From the IMG/VR virus record IMGVR_UViG_3300047564_006544, positions 1-64,000 of that record: a stretch of DNA of 64,000 bases. One strand, written 5' to 3'. Position 1 is the first letter of the stretch, and every line of letters begins with the position of its first letter. This DNA is from a virus. The position numbers were made by a program, and so were the translations under genes. This document shows positions 34,578 through 42,725 of the stretch, piece by piece. Under the pieces are notes generated by a model. That model did not search any database. It was not told where the DNA came from and saw only the letters and a program-made list of their open reading frames with translations.

Positions 34578-35326
34578 TTTTCCTCGTTATTTATTCTATA
34601 TATTTTCCAACAACCGTTGATTAATTTTTCTGTATATTTTTCGTGATCTTTATTTAGTCTGCGCTGAATTGCAGAGCGAGAAACTCCAAACATCTTTGCT
34701 ATATCATTATAGGATGATCCTGTCTTTATTTCTCCAGTATTAACATTTTTTGCTTCAATCTCGGAAATATAACCTGGATTATCGCTTCCCCACCTTGAAT
34801 CGCTAATTTTCTTTTTAGTCTCTGCAGAGCGTTTCTTACCAAAGTTTGGATTTTTTTCTCCACTATTAATTTCGCTAAGGTGTCTCTTCTGCTCTTCGGT
34901 AAGGCTCTTACCCTTATTATGTGGAGTTTTGCCACTCATCTTTTGTATTGTCTCTTTGGAATGTTTTCTTCCGGCCATAGGCGAGTTTGACATAACTGCC
35001 ATATTATAATGGTAATCGTAGTGATTTTTGATCTTAAAAATATCATCTAAATACTTTTGTTCTACAGAAAGAAGATCAGTAGTAGCAAGTGAATTGCTGC
35101 ATATCTCTAAAATTTTAAATTCAAAAGAATCATTTCCATATTTGTTATATGCATTTTGCAGAAAAATATTTGCATGCCTCTTAGCCGTAAGATTTTTAAA
35201 ATGATCTCGCAACCTATTTTCAAAGTTAGAGGTGGATCCAATATACATCTTCCCATCCTTAAGGTTTAAAATGCAGTATATTCCACATTTATTAAGATCA
35301 TCCTTATTTCCTTTGAATTTTATCAT
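34574..35326 (-). CDS. GIY-YIG homing endonuclease
   Basis: 250 residues. The GIY-YIG nuclease domain is at the N-terminus: CGIYCILNLKDGKMYIGSTS, then NFENRLRDH, with a catalytic Glu in SVEQKYLDD. NUMOD3-type DNA-binding repeats follow (AGRKHSKETIQKMSG, then NFGKKRSAETKKKIS). A C-terminal HTH closes the protein (SYNDIAKMFGVSRSAIQRRL). It is a freestanding homing enzyme of the Seg/I-Tev type. The ATG at 35326 is preferred over a GTG two codons upstream because GAGGTG sits five bases before it. That ribosome site is buried in a hairpin (35330-35358). Confidence 0.9.
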   Translation of the reverse strand: MIKFKGNKDDLNKCGIYCILNLKDGKMYIGSTSNFENRLRDHFKNLTAKRHANIFLQNAYNKYGNDSFEFKILEICSNSLATTDLLSVEQKYLDDIFKIKNHYDYHYNMAVMSNSPMAGRKHSKETIQKMSGKTPHNKGKSLTEEQKRHLSEINSGEKNPNFGKKRSAETKKKISDSRWGSDNPGYISEIEAKNVNTGEIKTGSSYNDIAKMFGVSRSAIQRRLNKDHEKYTEKLINGCWKIYRINNEEK

Positions 35327-35329
35327 AAG

Positions 35330-35358
35330 CACCTCACTTTATTATACCAAAGTGAGTG
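35330..35358 (-). promoter_or_regulatory. RBS-sequestering hairpin with TATAAT in the loop
   Basis: On the minus strand an 8-bp stem CTCACTTT / AAAGTGAG (plus two pairs beyond a bulged G) encloses the loop GGTATAAT. The 3' arm contains the GTGAGGTG ribosome site of the GIY-YIG gene. In a long transcript the site would be hidden. A transcript started from the TATAAT box would lack the 5' arm and expose it. This is the arrangement described for T4 I-TevI. Confidence 0.6.
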
Positions 35359-35409
35359 TCACTAAAGCAAATTTATTTATGATAATATATCAGTTATTAA
35401 TTACGGTTT

Positions 35410-35937
35410 TCATTTTGACTCCAGCATTTTTTTCAATTTTTCATTTAGTCTTTCTATTTTATCAGGATCTTCCTTTGAGCTTTCAAAAGAAATACGATCT
35501 ATTTTTCTCAATAGTCCAGACATATTATCTATTTGGCCTGGGTTCTTTGAAAGAAACTCTCTAATTATTGCAGATGTATTTAAAAGAATTGGAAAGGCAA
35601 CCCTTTTTTGCTCTATTACATCTTGATATGCTCCTGGATTTTTAACCATAGACCTCATTTCAACCATTGCTTCTGAGAATGTCTTGCCTGTGCAAAACAT
35701 ATAAAAGTCAATTGATGAAACACCCTGATTGCATCCATAACAAAAGAAATTATTATCTCTTGAGTTTATATAGCAAGAAGATGTCTTTTCTTTTCCATGT
35801 TTATGATCTACAGATGGGCAACGACAACGGTAATCAAAATTACCTGCTGAAGTTGATTCAAGCTGAATTCCAAATTGTGATGCAAGCTCTAATATTTTTA
35901 CTTGCTTTGCTATGTCTGTTCTGGATGCAATTTTCAT
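35410..35937 (-). CDS. Primase zinc-binding domain (CHC2) encoded as a separate protein
   Basis: 175 residues. The N-terminal half is a CHC2 zinc finger as in DnaG: a CxC pair at 38-40 with a histidine at 45 (RCRCPSVDHKHG), SSCYINSRDNNFFCYGCNQG (C66, C69), and then the typical SSIDFYMFCTGKTFSEAM helix. The DnaG catalytic core is absent; it is encoded 26 kb away at 8595-9353. The remaining 90 residues are helical and may dock to the core. Together they would form a two-subunit primase. The gene starts 4 bases after the FtsK-like gene's stop codon. Confidence 0.85.
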   Translation of the reverse strand: MKIASRTDIAKQVKILELASQFGIQLESTSAGNFDYRCRCPSVDHKHGKEKTSSCYINSRDNNFFCYGCNQGVSSIDFYMFCTGKTFSEAMVEMRSMVKNPGAYQDVIEQKRVAFPILLNTSAIIREFLSKNPGQIDNMSGLLRKIDRISFESSKEDPDKIERLNEKLKKMLESK

Positions 35938-35941
35938 TTTA

Positions 35942-36988
35942 TTACTTAAATATTGAAATTAAATTTGACCAAAATGACGTACCCTTTTGCTGTGGCTCAA
36001 TTTTTGCAATATCATTCTTTGCAACTCTAAAATAGACGGGCTGCCTACAGCTCTGGTCTATATAGTACGCCATTCCTGGCTCAGTTATATTTGCTGCAAG
36101 AGAAGAATTCATAATAATTCTTGATTCCATATCTGAAGAAACTCTCATTGCAATTCTTCCTGTAAAGTTTGCCTTAATTTGACCTGGAAGAATTGATGAT
36201 GATGGACGCTGTGTTGCTAGGATAACAGAGATTCCTGCGGCTCTACCTTTTTGAGAAATTGTAAGAACCTTGTTTAGATTCTTTTTGTCAGAAAGGTAAA
36301 CATCTGACCACTCATCAATAATTAAGGCATATGGGCAAATCTTCTGAGAACTCATCATATTGTTCTGGACTGCAGAGACATATCCTCTTTTGCTCAAAAG
36401 AGAATAAATTGTATTCATCCTATCTATAATAGAATCAAGCGTTCTTCCGAAATCATCAGGATCGGAAACAACCGTACAGGGCCGTCTTTTGCTAAATTCA
36501 TTGAAGTCTACAATTTTAGGGTCAATTATTGTTACTGCAACACCAGATGTCAAAAGGCACTCAACCATTACCTTTAAAAGCGTACTCTTTCCTGCGCCGG
36601 GGGCACCTGCCACTAGGGTATTGGGGACAGCCCCTTGATCCACTACCAGCGGCCCGCCTAGCGCGGTGCAGCCAAGCACCATAGGGGAGAGGGCCGAAGC
36701 GGGCAGGAGGGCTAGGGCTTGACTTAGGAGCATCTGGTCAACGTCCCTTCTTTGGATCGAAATCTTGTAGGAACCCGTTTGGTAATTGATCTCACCATTT
36801 GGCTCACTCATTGATCCCATGTAAAGTGCAAAATCTCCAATTGATTTTGCAAGTTTAGACAGTTTTGTTCCAAATTCTGGATAAACGTCAAATATGTCAA
36901 AAGACCCAATCTGGGTCTTTTTGATTTCTGCAACTTGGATTTTTTGAATGAAGAAGAAGTGTCTTGCTCTCTCTACATCTTTATCCAT
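35942..36988 (-). CDS. FtsK/SpoIIIE-like ATPase
   Basis: 348 residues. Walker A GAPGAGKST lies at 128-136, IIDPKIVDFNEF follows, Walker B is ALIIDEWSDV, and the helicase-like motif is VILATQRPSSSILPGQIKAN. This is the FtsK/HerA motor fold without the membrane anchor or gamma domain of cellular FtsK. Phage members are thought to move DNA, for example in segregation, recombination or packaging-linked steps. A GC-rich patch of about 150 bases (36590-36740) encodes the region before and through Walker A, with codon choice unlike the rest of the gene. Confidence 0.87.
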   Translation of the reverse strand: MDKDVERARHFFFIQKIQVAEIKKTQIGSFDIFDVYPEFGTKLSKLAKSIGDFALYMGSMSEPNGEINYQTGSYKISIQRRDVDQMLLSQALALLPASALSPMVLGCTALGGPLVVDQGAVPNTLVAGAPGAGKSTLLKVMVECLLTSGVAVTIIDPKIVDFNEFSKRRPCTVVSDPDDFGRTLDSIIDRMNTIYSLLSKRGYVSAVQNNMMSSQKICPYALIIDEWSDVYLSDKKNLNKVLTISQKGRAAGISVILATQRPSSSILPGQIKANFTGRIAMRVSSDMESRIIMNSSLAANITEPGMAYYIDQSCRQPVYFRVAKNDIAKIEPQQKGTSFWSNLISIFK

Positions 36989-36990
36989 AT

Positions 36991-37332
36991 TTACCTCTTG
37001 AGTTTTTTCAACTCCCTTTCAAGTTCTCTTAACTTAACCTCGTTTTTTACCAGCTCATCCCTCGTTTTTAACGAGGAGCGAAGGGAAAGAATAATGAGGC
37101 CGAATATTCCTTCACCCGGTACTACCTTATCCAACTCGTCAGCCGTTGTCAATAGCCTTGTTAAAATTGATTTGACATTGTTATGATAGGCTTGTGTCTG
37201 GTTGTCAGGATGCGTTTTATCGGCTAATAACTTTTTATATTCCTCTATGACTCCAGAGAATCTAATCTTTGCTTCTTGCTTTTTATTATCAAGATAAGAA
37301 GAGTTTTTTGGAATTTCTATTTCGTCACTCAT
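36991..37332 (-). CDS. Coiled-coil hypothetical protein
   Basis: 113 residues, not recognised; helical throughout with a C-terminal coiled coil (KTRDELVKNEVKLRELEREL). The start is taken at the ATG at 37332, which overlaps the upstream stop as ATGA and has GGAG six bases upstream. A longer frame would overlap the neighbour by 40 bases. It is directly upstream of the FtsK-like ATPase, with 2 bases between, so it may be a partner or adaptor. Confidence 0.65.
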   Translation of the reverse strand: MSDEIEIPKNSSYLDNKKQEAKIRFSGVIEEYKKLLADKTHPDNQTQAYHNNVKSILTRLLTTADELDKVVPGEGIFGLIILSLRSSLKTRDELVKNEVKLRELERELKKLKR

Positions 37333-37652
37333 TTTTTCTCCGGTATTAACACTAGGTAAATTCCGCATTCTTTATGCATCTGAAAGAATTTCTGAATTTT
37401 TAAAATTTTATCTGAACTAAATATACCAAAATCTCGATGCAAAAAATTAATAACATTAAATGCTTTGTTATAATTTTCTACTGGCCCAGAGAAAAGATCC
37501 GCTGCGCTATCTAAGAAGTTCATTAGCTTTTGCTGCTTTTCAGCAGGAACCGTAGATAGATCTAGCAGCAGATTATTATTAGAAGAACAATAAATAAAGC
37601 CGTCCTTATCAGCATTTCCGTGGCATCCTAAGTATAAGTTCAATTTTGTCAC
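37329..37652 (-). CDS. Hypothetical protein
   Basis: 107 residues, not recognised. It opens with NLYLGCHGNADKDGFIYCSS, a short segment with two cysteines and a histidine. The rest is helical (EKQQKLMNFLDSAADLF, SSDKILKIQKFFQMHKECG). It is the first gene of the operon leading to the FtsK-like and primase-zinc genes. Its upstream gap (37653-37676) contains CAGTATAATG, a possible -10. Confidence 0.6.
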   Translation of the reverse strand: MTKLNLYLGCHGNADKDGFIYCSSNNNLLLDLSTVPAEKQQKLMNFLDSAADLFSGPVENYNKAFNVINFLHRDFGIFSSDKILKIQKFFQMHKECGIYLVLIPEKK

Positions 37653-37676
37653 TGTTTTTCATTATACTGAAAATAA

Positions 37677-39320
37677 TTATATATAGTTAAACTTGATAAA
37701 TGATTTCGCCAAAATATCTAGTGTATTCACGCCTGAATTATTATTTATATTTATTGATGGTGTTGCTGTTGTTCCACCATTCACAATAACTCCGCTGAAC
37801 CATAGAGCATGAACATTTGAATCATTTAATGCTGCTGTTGTAAAGCCTGGTACACTTGACGTTATCTCTGCATTTTGAACACCAAGCTGTAGATCTACTC
37901 CGGCGTGAGTAAATGTTCCGCTTGTTGCAAGAGTAAAGTTTATAGTATTGTTTGCTCCTGCTCCGCTAAACTTTAGTAAAATTACTCCTCTTATTTCTAC
38001 AGCAGAGTTTACTGGCATATTTGCAATATTAAAAAATGTATTTGGGCCAGATGGAGCTATTGGTATTGTAGTTGTTCCTGCCAATATTTTTGATGTTTCC
38101 GTCATTGATATTGTTGCAGTATTTGGGCTTGTTGTAACTTTTACTCCGTTTGTTCCAGACAAAGTCATAGTTGTGTTGCCCAAGCTAGCAGTTGTTGGAG
38201 TTGCACCATCTGTAAATGTGCTATAAGTATATGTAGCGCCAGTTCCACCGTTAAGGGATGTAACGCCGGTATTTGATATTGTTATATTATCTGATGCAGA
38301 TGAGACCAAAACTCCAATGCCAGTTCCTGGAACAAAGGTAAATGTATCATTTGCAAGATCTGCGGCTGCTGTATTTGTTCCATCTGACATGGTTCCAAAT
38401 GAGTTATATGTTATTGCTCCCTTTGCGCCATTAAATGTAGTTACGCCATCATTATTTACTGTTACATTTCCTGAGCCAGATGTTGTAATGGCAGTTCCTG
38501 CTGTTATGGCAGTAACACCAGTGTTACCTATTGTAACGCTTCCCGTTCCAGCAGAAACAGAAATCCCTGTTCCAGCTACAGCCTGAGTTACGCCAGTATT
38601 TGATATTGTCATAGAATCTGCTGGGCCGTTTACCAATACCCCAATTCCTGTTCCGGCAACAAAAGTAAATGTATCATTTGCCTGATCTGCAACTGCAGAT
38701 ACATTTCCATCTGACATTGTTCCAAATGCTGGCTGGGAAGAATTTATAGTTAACGTATTTTGATCTGTTCTTACTACGTTAACATTTGTGCCACCAACAA
38801 AAGTTACATTGTCTGTTGATGCATCAGATCCGGTAAGTCTTAGGTCTGCTGATTTTGGTGTAGCATTTGTTTCTGCTGAAATACCATATGTAGTATTTGT
38901 ATCGTTTGCTGATGCAGAAATTGTAATTTTATTTGCATCAGTCCTAACTATTGTTACGTTACTTCCGCCGGTAAAAGTTACATTATCAGTATAGCCATCT
39001 GTATCTGTTAACCTTAAGTCTGCAGAATTTCCTGTTTGACTTGTCTCTGCTGATACAGAATACTTTGTATTGGTATCAATATCTGCCGTTGAAAATGTAA
39101 TTGTATTTTCATTTGTTCTTATTATTGTAACGTTTGTACCGCCAACAAAAGTTACATTGTCGGTATAACCATCGGAGTCTGTCAGTCTTAGATCTGCAGA
39201 ATTTCCTGTTTGACTACTTTCAGAGGATATGCCATAGCTTTTTACTGCAACTTTTGTTGTAGCATATTCATAGCCATCAATTCTAATTTCATTATTATCA
39301 TTGTCAATTTCAATTGGCAT
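37677..39320 (-). CDS. Repeat-rich fibre / virion surface protein
   Basis: 547 residues, rich in Thr, Asn, Ser, Gly and Val and without cysteine. Residues 29-198 are three tandem 58-residue repeats with the core SADLRLTDSDGYTDNVTF then GGTNVTIVRTD. A second repeat type (GTMSDGNVSAVADQANDTFT, then GTGIGVLV) occurs twice around residues 200-247 and 308-355, followed by a beta-rich tip. This is the composition of trimeric phage fibres or head decoration fibres. It is followed 8 bases away (upstream in transcription) by a second fibre gene, so they may build one appendage. Confidence 0.8.
   Translation of the reverse strand: MPIEIDNDNNEIRIDGYEYATTKVAVKSYGISSESSQTGNSADLRLTDSDGYTDNVTFVGGTNVTIIRTNENTITFSTADIDTNTKYSVSAETSQTGNSADLRLTDTDGYTDNVTFTGGSNVTIVRTDANKITISASANDTNTTYGISAETNATPKSADLRLTGSDASTDNVTFVGGTNVNVVRTDQNTLTINSSQPAFGTMSDGNVSAVADQANDTFTFVAGTGIGVLVNGPADSMTISNTGVTQAVAGTGISVSAGTGSVTIGNTGVTAITAGTAITTSGSGNVTVNNDGVTTFNGAKGAITYNSFGTMSDGTNTAAADLANDTFTFVPGTGIGVLVSSASDNITISNTGVTSLNGGTGATYTYSTFTDGATPTTASLGNTTMTLSGTNGVKVTTSPNTATISMTETSKILAGTTTIPIAPSGPNTFFNIANMPVNSAVEIRGVILLKFSGAGANNTINFTLATSGTFTHAGVDLQLGVQNAEITSSVPGFTTAALNDSNVHALWFSGVIVNGGTTATPSININNNSGVNTLDILAKSFIKFNYI
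38727..39236 (-). repeat. Three tandem 174-bp repeats in the fibre gene
   Basis: These encode residues 29-86, 87-144 and 145-198 of the 547-residue fibre protein. Copies 1 and 2 are nearly identical in protein sequence, and copy 3 has diverged and lost its last few residues. They are a likely place for recombination and copy-number change. Confidence 0.8.
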
Positions 39321-39328
39321 ATTATCCT

Positions 39329-41041
39329 CTAAAATTTACAAGTAGTTAGCTTTACTGTTGCAACCCAAGCAGATGGATAGAAGGATAGTGCGGGGTGATT
39401 ATCAAATACATTTATTTGTATTATATTTGTTCCTCCAAGGGTCATTGTTGCCCCTACCCATCCCGGTCCAGCAGTAAAATAAGGTGTTCTTGATATATAG
39501 GTAATAAGTGGAGCAGATATTGATCCTGGGGCTGGAGTTGTAACTGGTCCAAACCCCATTGATTCAATCTTATATGCTCCAACTTCTTGAATTGGTCCAG
39601 CTAATTTTCCAACCAACATTACAGATATGTGGTATGCTGAATTTAAATCCATACTATAATTTGCGCCAAGACCATCAATGCTGAGAACTAATCCTGGTGG
39701 ACCAAATGGATTAAGAATCTTACCCCTTACGGTATATTCGCTTGTTTGGGCATCGCCAACTACGGCAAACTTTCCAGATCCATGAGCAAATTCACCCTGT
39801 ACTTTTGATAATGAATCAACACCAAATGTTAATGATGCTTTTCCAAATACTCCATTGCCAACTCCAAATACTGCTGAATCATCTGCACCAAAATTAGTTA
39901 GATTTTGAGTTCCAGCAGATATTGAATTTTTTGCCTTTATAGAATTTTTGAAACCAGATATATTTGTTCTTTGTGCATCTGCGCTAATTCCACCGTCATT
40001 ATCTGCTGAGTTTTCCTCTCCAGATACGGCATTATAATTTCCACGAACATAATTCTTTGTTCCAGATACTATATTACCATCATCATCTACGTCAGAAACA
40101 TACCCAGTTACAGCATTAAAATCTCCCTCTACCTCATTTTCTCTTCCGGTTATAAGGGAGTTATTTGCAGATGATAGGTGCTCTCTTCCTCCGACAAGAT
40201 TTGTCGAGCCGCCAGCTATATTATTTGCCTCTCCAGATACTAAAGATCCGGTAGATGCTACTGTATTTGAGTTTCCAAATACTGCAGCATTATTTGCTGA
40301 TGCAGTATTTGATGCTCCTCCTACAAATGAGTTTTGACCTGATGCAGTATTTTCTGCTCCAGCTGCAAATGAAGAGGTTCCACTCGCCGTGGTATTTCTA
40401 CCTAGTGCTGCAGAGTAATTACCTCTGCTACCATCATTCCATTGAGTTGACTCTACGCTTCCTGCTCTAAAGGCACCTTTTGATTTATCAAAAAGAAATC
40501 TTTCATTACCCTTTGTTCCATCGTTCATATCATCAAGCTTTGATGATCCGTAAACAAAGTCCATTCCTGTTGTATAGTCTGTATCGGCTTGCCTTACTAC
40601 ATCATCAACTGTATCTGAGTTTGTATCTGCAGTTTCAAAAGGAGAAGAACCAATGACTACTGATGCAACTGCAGCATCAGTATATTCATACACTTCTCTT
40701 AGGTCAAGATAATAATATCTTGTTCCATCAATATCCTGATACTCTGGTATTGCAGATGCCTGATCTTCAAATCTTGCGACATTATTTACCTCAACAGCAT
40801 TATCGGCAAGATTCTGGTGCTGCAACTTTGACTTAACATGAGCAACCAAATCAATTTTTCCTGCATGACCATCATATGGCTCTCCGTCGTGAACGTGACC
40901 TGTTAGCCTTGGATCATCTGCATCTAATAGGGAGCCTTCATAACTTCCATATAGGCCTCCAAACCAAGAGTTTGCAACATCCGCAGTTACTATCGTGGAG
41001 CCAGAAGTATATTTTGTTAATTTTTTGCTTGAGGTTGCCAT
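39329..41041 (-). CDS. Tail-fibre protein with YadA-head-like repeats
   Basis: 570 residues. The N-terminal part (residues 1-200) is probably the attachment end (SYEGSLLDADDPRLTGHVHD, then DLVAHVKSKLQHQNLADNAV). Residues about 205-430 are many short 12-16-residue repeats of the YadA head / left-handed beta-roll type: SAALGRNTTASGTSSFAAG, NSFVGGASNTASANNAAVFG, NNSLITGRENEVEGDFNAV. The C-terminal 130 residues form a beta-rich tip with a Pro/Gly linker. Such rolls trimerise. The protein probably forms part of the host-recognition fibre with the 547-residue protein. Confidence 0.82.
   Translation of the reverse strand: MATSSKKLTKYTSGSTIVTADVANSWFGGLYGSYEGSLLDADDPRLTGHVHDGEPYDGHAGKIDLVAHVKSKLQHQNLADNAVEVNNVARFEDQASAIPEYQDIDGTRYYYLDLREVYEYTDAAVASVVIGSSPFETADTNSDTVDDVVRQADTDYTTGMDFVYGSSKLDDMNDGTKGNERFLFDKSKGAFRAGSVESTQWNDGSRGNYSAALGRNTTASGTSSFAAGAENTASGQNSFVGGASNTASANNAAVFGNSNTVASTGSLVSGEANNIAGGSTNLVGGREHLSSANNSLITGRENEVEGDFNAVTGYVSDVDDDGNIVSGTKNYVRGNYNAVSGEENSADNDGGISADAQRTNISGFKNSIKAKNSISAGTQNLTNFGADDSAVFGVGNGVFGKASLTFGVDSLSKVQGEFAHGSGKFAVVGDAQTSEYTVRGKILNPFGPPGLVLSIDGLGANYSMDLNSAYHISVMLVGKLAGPIQEVGAYKIESMGFGPVTTPAPGSISAPLITYISRTPYFTAGPGWVGATMTLGGTNIIQINVFDNHPALSFYPSAWVATVKLTTCKF
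39760..40430 (-). repeat. YadA-head-type short repeats
   Basis: About fifteen degenerate 36-48-base units encode SxAxGxxxxAxGxxS-like turns. The protein repeat is clear, but the DNA copies have diverged, which suggests an old array under selection for structure rather than a recent expansion. Confidence 0.65.
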
Positions 41042-41042
41042 T

Positions 41043-41324
41043 TTATTTATTCTTTACTTTATCTTTAATATAAGTAGATGGCTTAAACTTTACAGACAAA
41101 AATTCATCCAATACCATTTCTTGCATTGTCTTTGGATTTCTTACCGGTCTTGGCTTCTGCTTATATAGCGTAAATTTTCCAAAATTAACTATAGAAATTT
41201 CATTTCCTGATGAAAGCTCTTCTGTAATGCAGTCGAAAAGAACATCTATCATTTGTGAGCTTTCTTTTATTGAAAATAAAGTTTTTTCTGATAACTTTCT
41301 TGCTAATTCTTTTTTGTTAACCAT
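41043..41324 (-). CDS. hup: HU/IHF-family DNA-bending protein
   Basis: 93 residues, the normal HU size. It has the N-terminal helical dimer part (KKELARKLSEKTLFSIKESS), the ISIVNFGKFTLYKQKPRPVR strand and the tip with its intercalating proline (RPVRNPKT), and a C-terminal helix. It would bend and compact phage DNA or help recombination complexes. The gene is single-copy, has its own TATAAT box upstream, and is followed 1 base later by the fibre gene, so it may be co-expressed late and packaged. Confidence 0.93.
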   Translation of the reverse strand: MVNKKELARKLSEKTLFSIKESSQMIDVLFDCITEELSSGNEISIVNFGKFTLYKQKPRPVRNPKTMQEMVLDEFLSVKFKPSTYIKDKVKNK

Positions 41325-41343
41325 TTCTCATATCCTTAGTTTT

Positions 41344-41349
41344 ATTATA
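41344..41349 (-). promoter_or_regulatory. Possible -10 box for HU
   Basis: The minus strand reads TGTATAATAAAACTAAGG 20 bases before the HU start. TATAAT is a perfect -10 with T-G directly before it. No good -35 is present at 16-18 bp. The whole gap 41325-41380 is AT-rich. Confidence 0.4.
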
Positions 41350-41380
41350 CATACTATATAAGTATAAATAGTAAATATGA

Positions 41381-41584
41381 CTAGATTATATCTACGTCCG
41401 AAAAACTATTCGCATGAGAACTTGACTTTTTTAAATCTTCGGCAAGTTTTTCAATATTTGATTTATAAAACTCAACAATCCTCTTGAATTCTTCATCTTC
41501 CATTACTAAGATGTCAATTCCATAGTTTTGGTATAGTTTTTTTATTCTCTCTAATATTTTTTCTTCACTAATTTTTTTCTTCAT
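41381..41584 (-). CDS. Small hypothetical protein
   Basis: 67 residues, not recognised; Lys/Glu-rich and helical (SEEKILERIKKLYQNYGIDI). It overlaps the end of the HNH gene by 17 bases. Its stop precedes the promoter region of HU. Confidence 0.55.
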   Translation of the reverse strand: MKKKISEEKILERIKKLYQNYGIDILVMEDEEFKRIVEFYKSNIEKLAEDLKKSSSHANSFSDVDII

Positions 41585-41948
41585 TATGCTTCACTATATT
41601 CTTACATATATTAATAATTTCTTCTTTTTCCATTTTTTGTTTGAAAGAATTTACGCAATAAATACACCAAACTATATTTTCTTTTTTATATCCAAGTTCT
41701 GATTTTTTACAATCAAGTGTCATCTTATATGGATCGTGAAGAATTGATTTATTAGCTTTTGATATGTTCATTTCTAGGCCAGAATAAAAACACCTACCAT
41801 CTTGAGATATAAACTGATGAATTATATCATCAATAGATATCTCAAATGGTAGGTTCTTTTTTGCTGCTCTTCTGTTTGCAGCACGATGGGCCTTCTGAAA
41901 CATCGACAGTGCTTTTTTATCAATTAAATTGTTCCAGAATGCGCTCAT
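41568..41948 (-). CDS. HNH-type endonuclease (small, freestanding)
   Basis: 126 residues. It has the phage HNH pattern with zinc-like cysteine pairs: RCFYSGLEM, HDPYKMTLDCKKSELGYKKE, then NIVWCIYCVNSFKQKM. The central histidine/Asp segment is DPYKMTLD. The N-terminus is basic and helical (ALSMFQKAHRAANRRAAKKN). It may be a homing enzyme inserted between the KH and HU genes. No hairpin precedes it, unlike the two other nuclease genes. Confidence 0.75.
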   Translation of the reverse strand: MSAFWNNLIDKKALSMFQKAHRAANRRAAKKNLPFEISIDDIIHQFISQDGRCFYSGLEMNISKANKSILHDPYKMTLDCKKSELGYKKENIVWCIYCVNSFKQKMEKEEIINICKNIVKHNEEKN

Positions 41949-41956
41949 AATATTTC

Positions 41957-42205
41957 CTATGCTGACTTATTTAAAACATTTACCATTACTCTCTGGTTTG
42001 ATTTTGCACCAGCTGCTTTTGCAATTGTTCTAATTGCATTTGCAATACGGCCCTGCTTTCCAATAATCTTGCCAACATCTGAGGCTCCAACACGAACCTC
42101 ATAAAGTGGACCCTTTGGTGAGCTTACCTCGGAAACTGCTACGGCAGCAGGATCATCTACAATGGCCTTAATCATAGTTCCAATTAATTCAGATATACCA
42201 GTCAT
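41957..42205 (-). CDS. KH-domain RNA-binding protein (KhpA-like)
   Basis: 82 residues. The size and sequence follow bacterial KhpA: an N-terminal helix (ISELIGTMIKAIVDDP), a strand LYEVRVG and the KH loop VGKIIGKQGRIANAIRTIAK. The start is set at the ATG at 42205 because GGAG lies seven bases upstream. An ATG four codons earlier would overlap the Hsp20 gene and lacks a site. KhpA proteins bind RNA broadly in bacteria; a phage copy could influence host or phage mRNA. Confidence 0.88.
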   Translation of the reverse strand: MTGISELIGTMIKAIVDDPAAVAVSEVSSPKGPLYEVRVGASDVGKIIGKQGRIANAIRTIAKAAGAKSNQRVMVNVLNKSA

Positions 42206-42206
42206 T

Positions 42207-42725
42207 TTATTCTCCATTTTGAATTTCAATTTTATTTGTTGTAATTTCACCCTTTGCTGGGATTGTAATGTGCAAGAGTCCATCCTTTACAGATGCTTTT
42301 GCTGCAGACACATCAAAGTCATGACTTATTAGAAAGTTTGTTGAGAAATTTCTTCTAGCAATTCCTCTTACTATTGCACCATGATGGATCTTTGGTAGGG
42401 AAGAACTTCTATTGTTTGGAACGTCAATTATAACTTCGCTTGTTACACTATCTTCAGTAAGCTCAACTTCTTGATTTGTCTTTGTTGATTTAACTATAAG
42501 CTCCTGTCCATAGTAACAAACTTCAAGATCCTTTTTTGCATATCCGGCTAAAGCAAATTCCATATGAAATCCTTCAGCATCGCACCACTGATCATACTTT
42601 GGAAAAGTACCTGCTGTTCCAACCTTCTTTATATTTGTAACTTCTCTAAAAAACTCATCATCGTGAAGAAGTAGTTGTACTATTCTTCCTGGTATTGATA
42701 TTCTGCTAGCCTTATTTCTATTCAT
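42207..42725 (-). CDS. Small heat-shock protein (Hsp20/IbpA family)
   Basis: 172 residues. The alpha-crystallin domain is clear: WCDAEGFHMEFALAGYAKKD, then LEVCYYGQELIVKS, the conserved GIARRNFSTNFLISHDFDV segment and VKDGLLHITIP. The start at the ATG at 42725 has GAGGAA upstream; a TTG five codons earlier overlaps more of the previous gene. It would hold unfolding proteins during infection, next to the two chaperonins. Hsp20 genes occur in several large myoviruses. Confidence 0.9.
   Translation of the reverse strand: MNRNKASRISIPGRIVQLLLHDDEFFREVTNIKKVGTAGTFPKYDQWCDAEGFHMEFALAGYAKKDLEVCYYGQELIVKSTKTNQEVELTEDSVTSEVIIDVPNNRSSSLPKIHHGAIVRGIARRNFSTNFLISHDFDVSAAKASVKDGLLHITIPAKGEITTNKIEIQNGE

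Noticed and set aside
41363-41370. Exact TATAAATA (T4 late consensus) on the plus strand
   Set aside because: No plus-strand gene follows. The area is very AT-rich, so it is probably chance.
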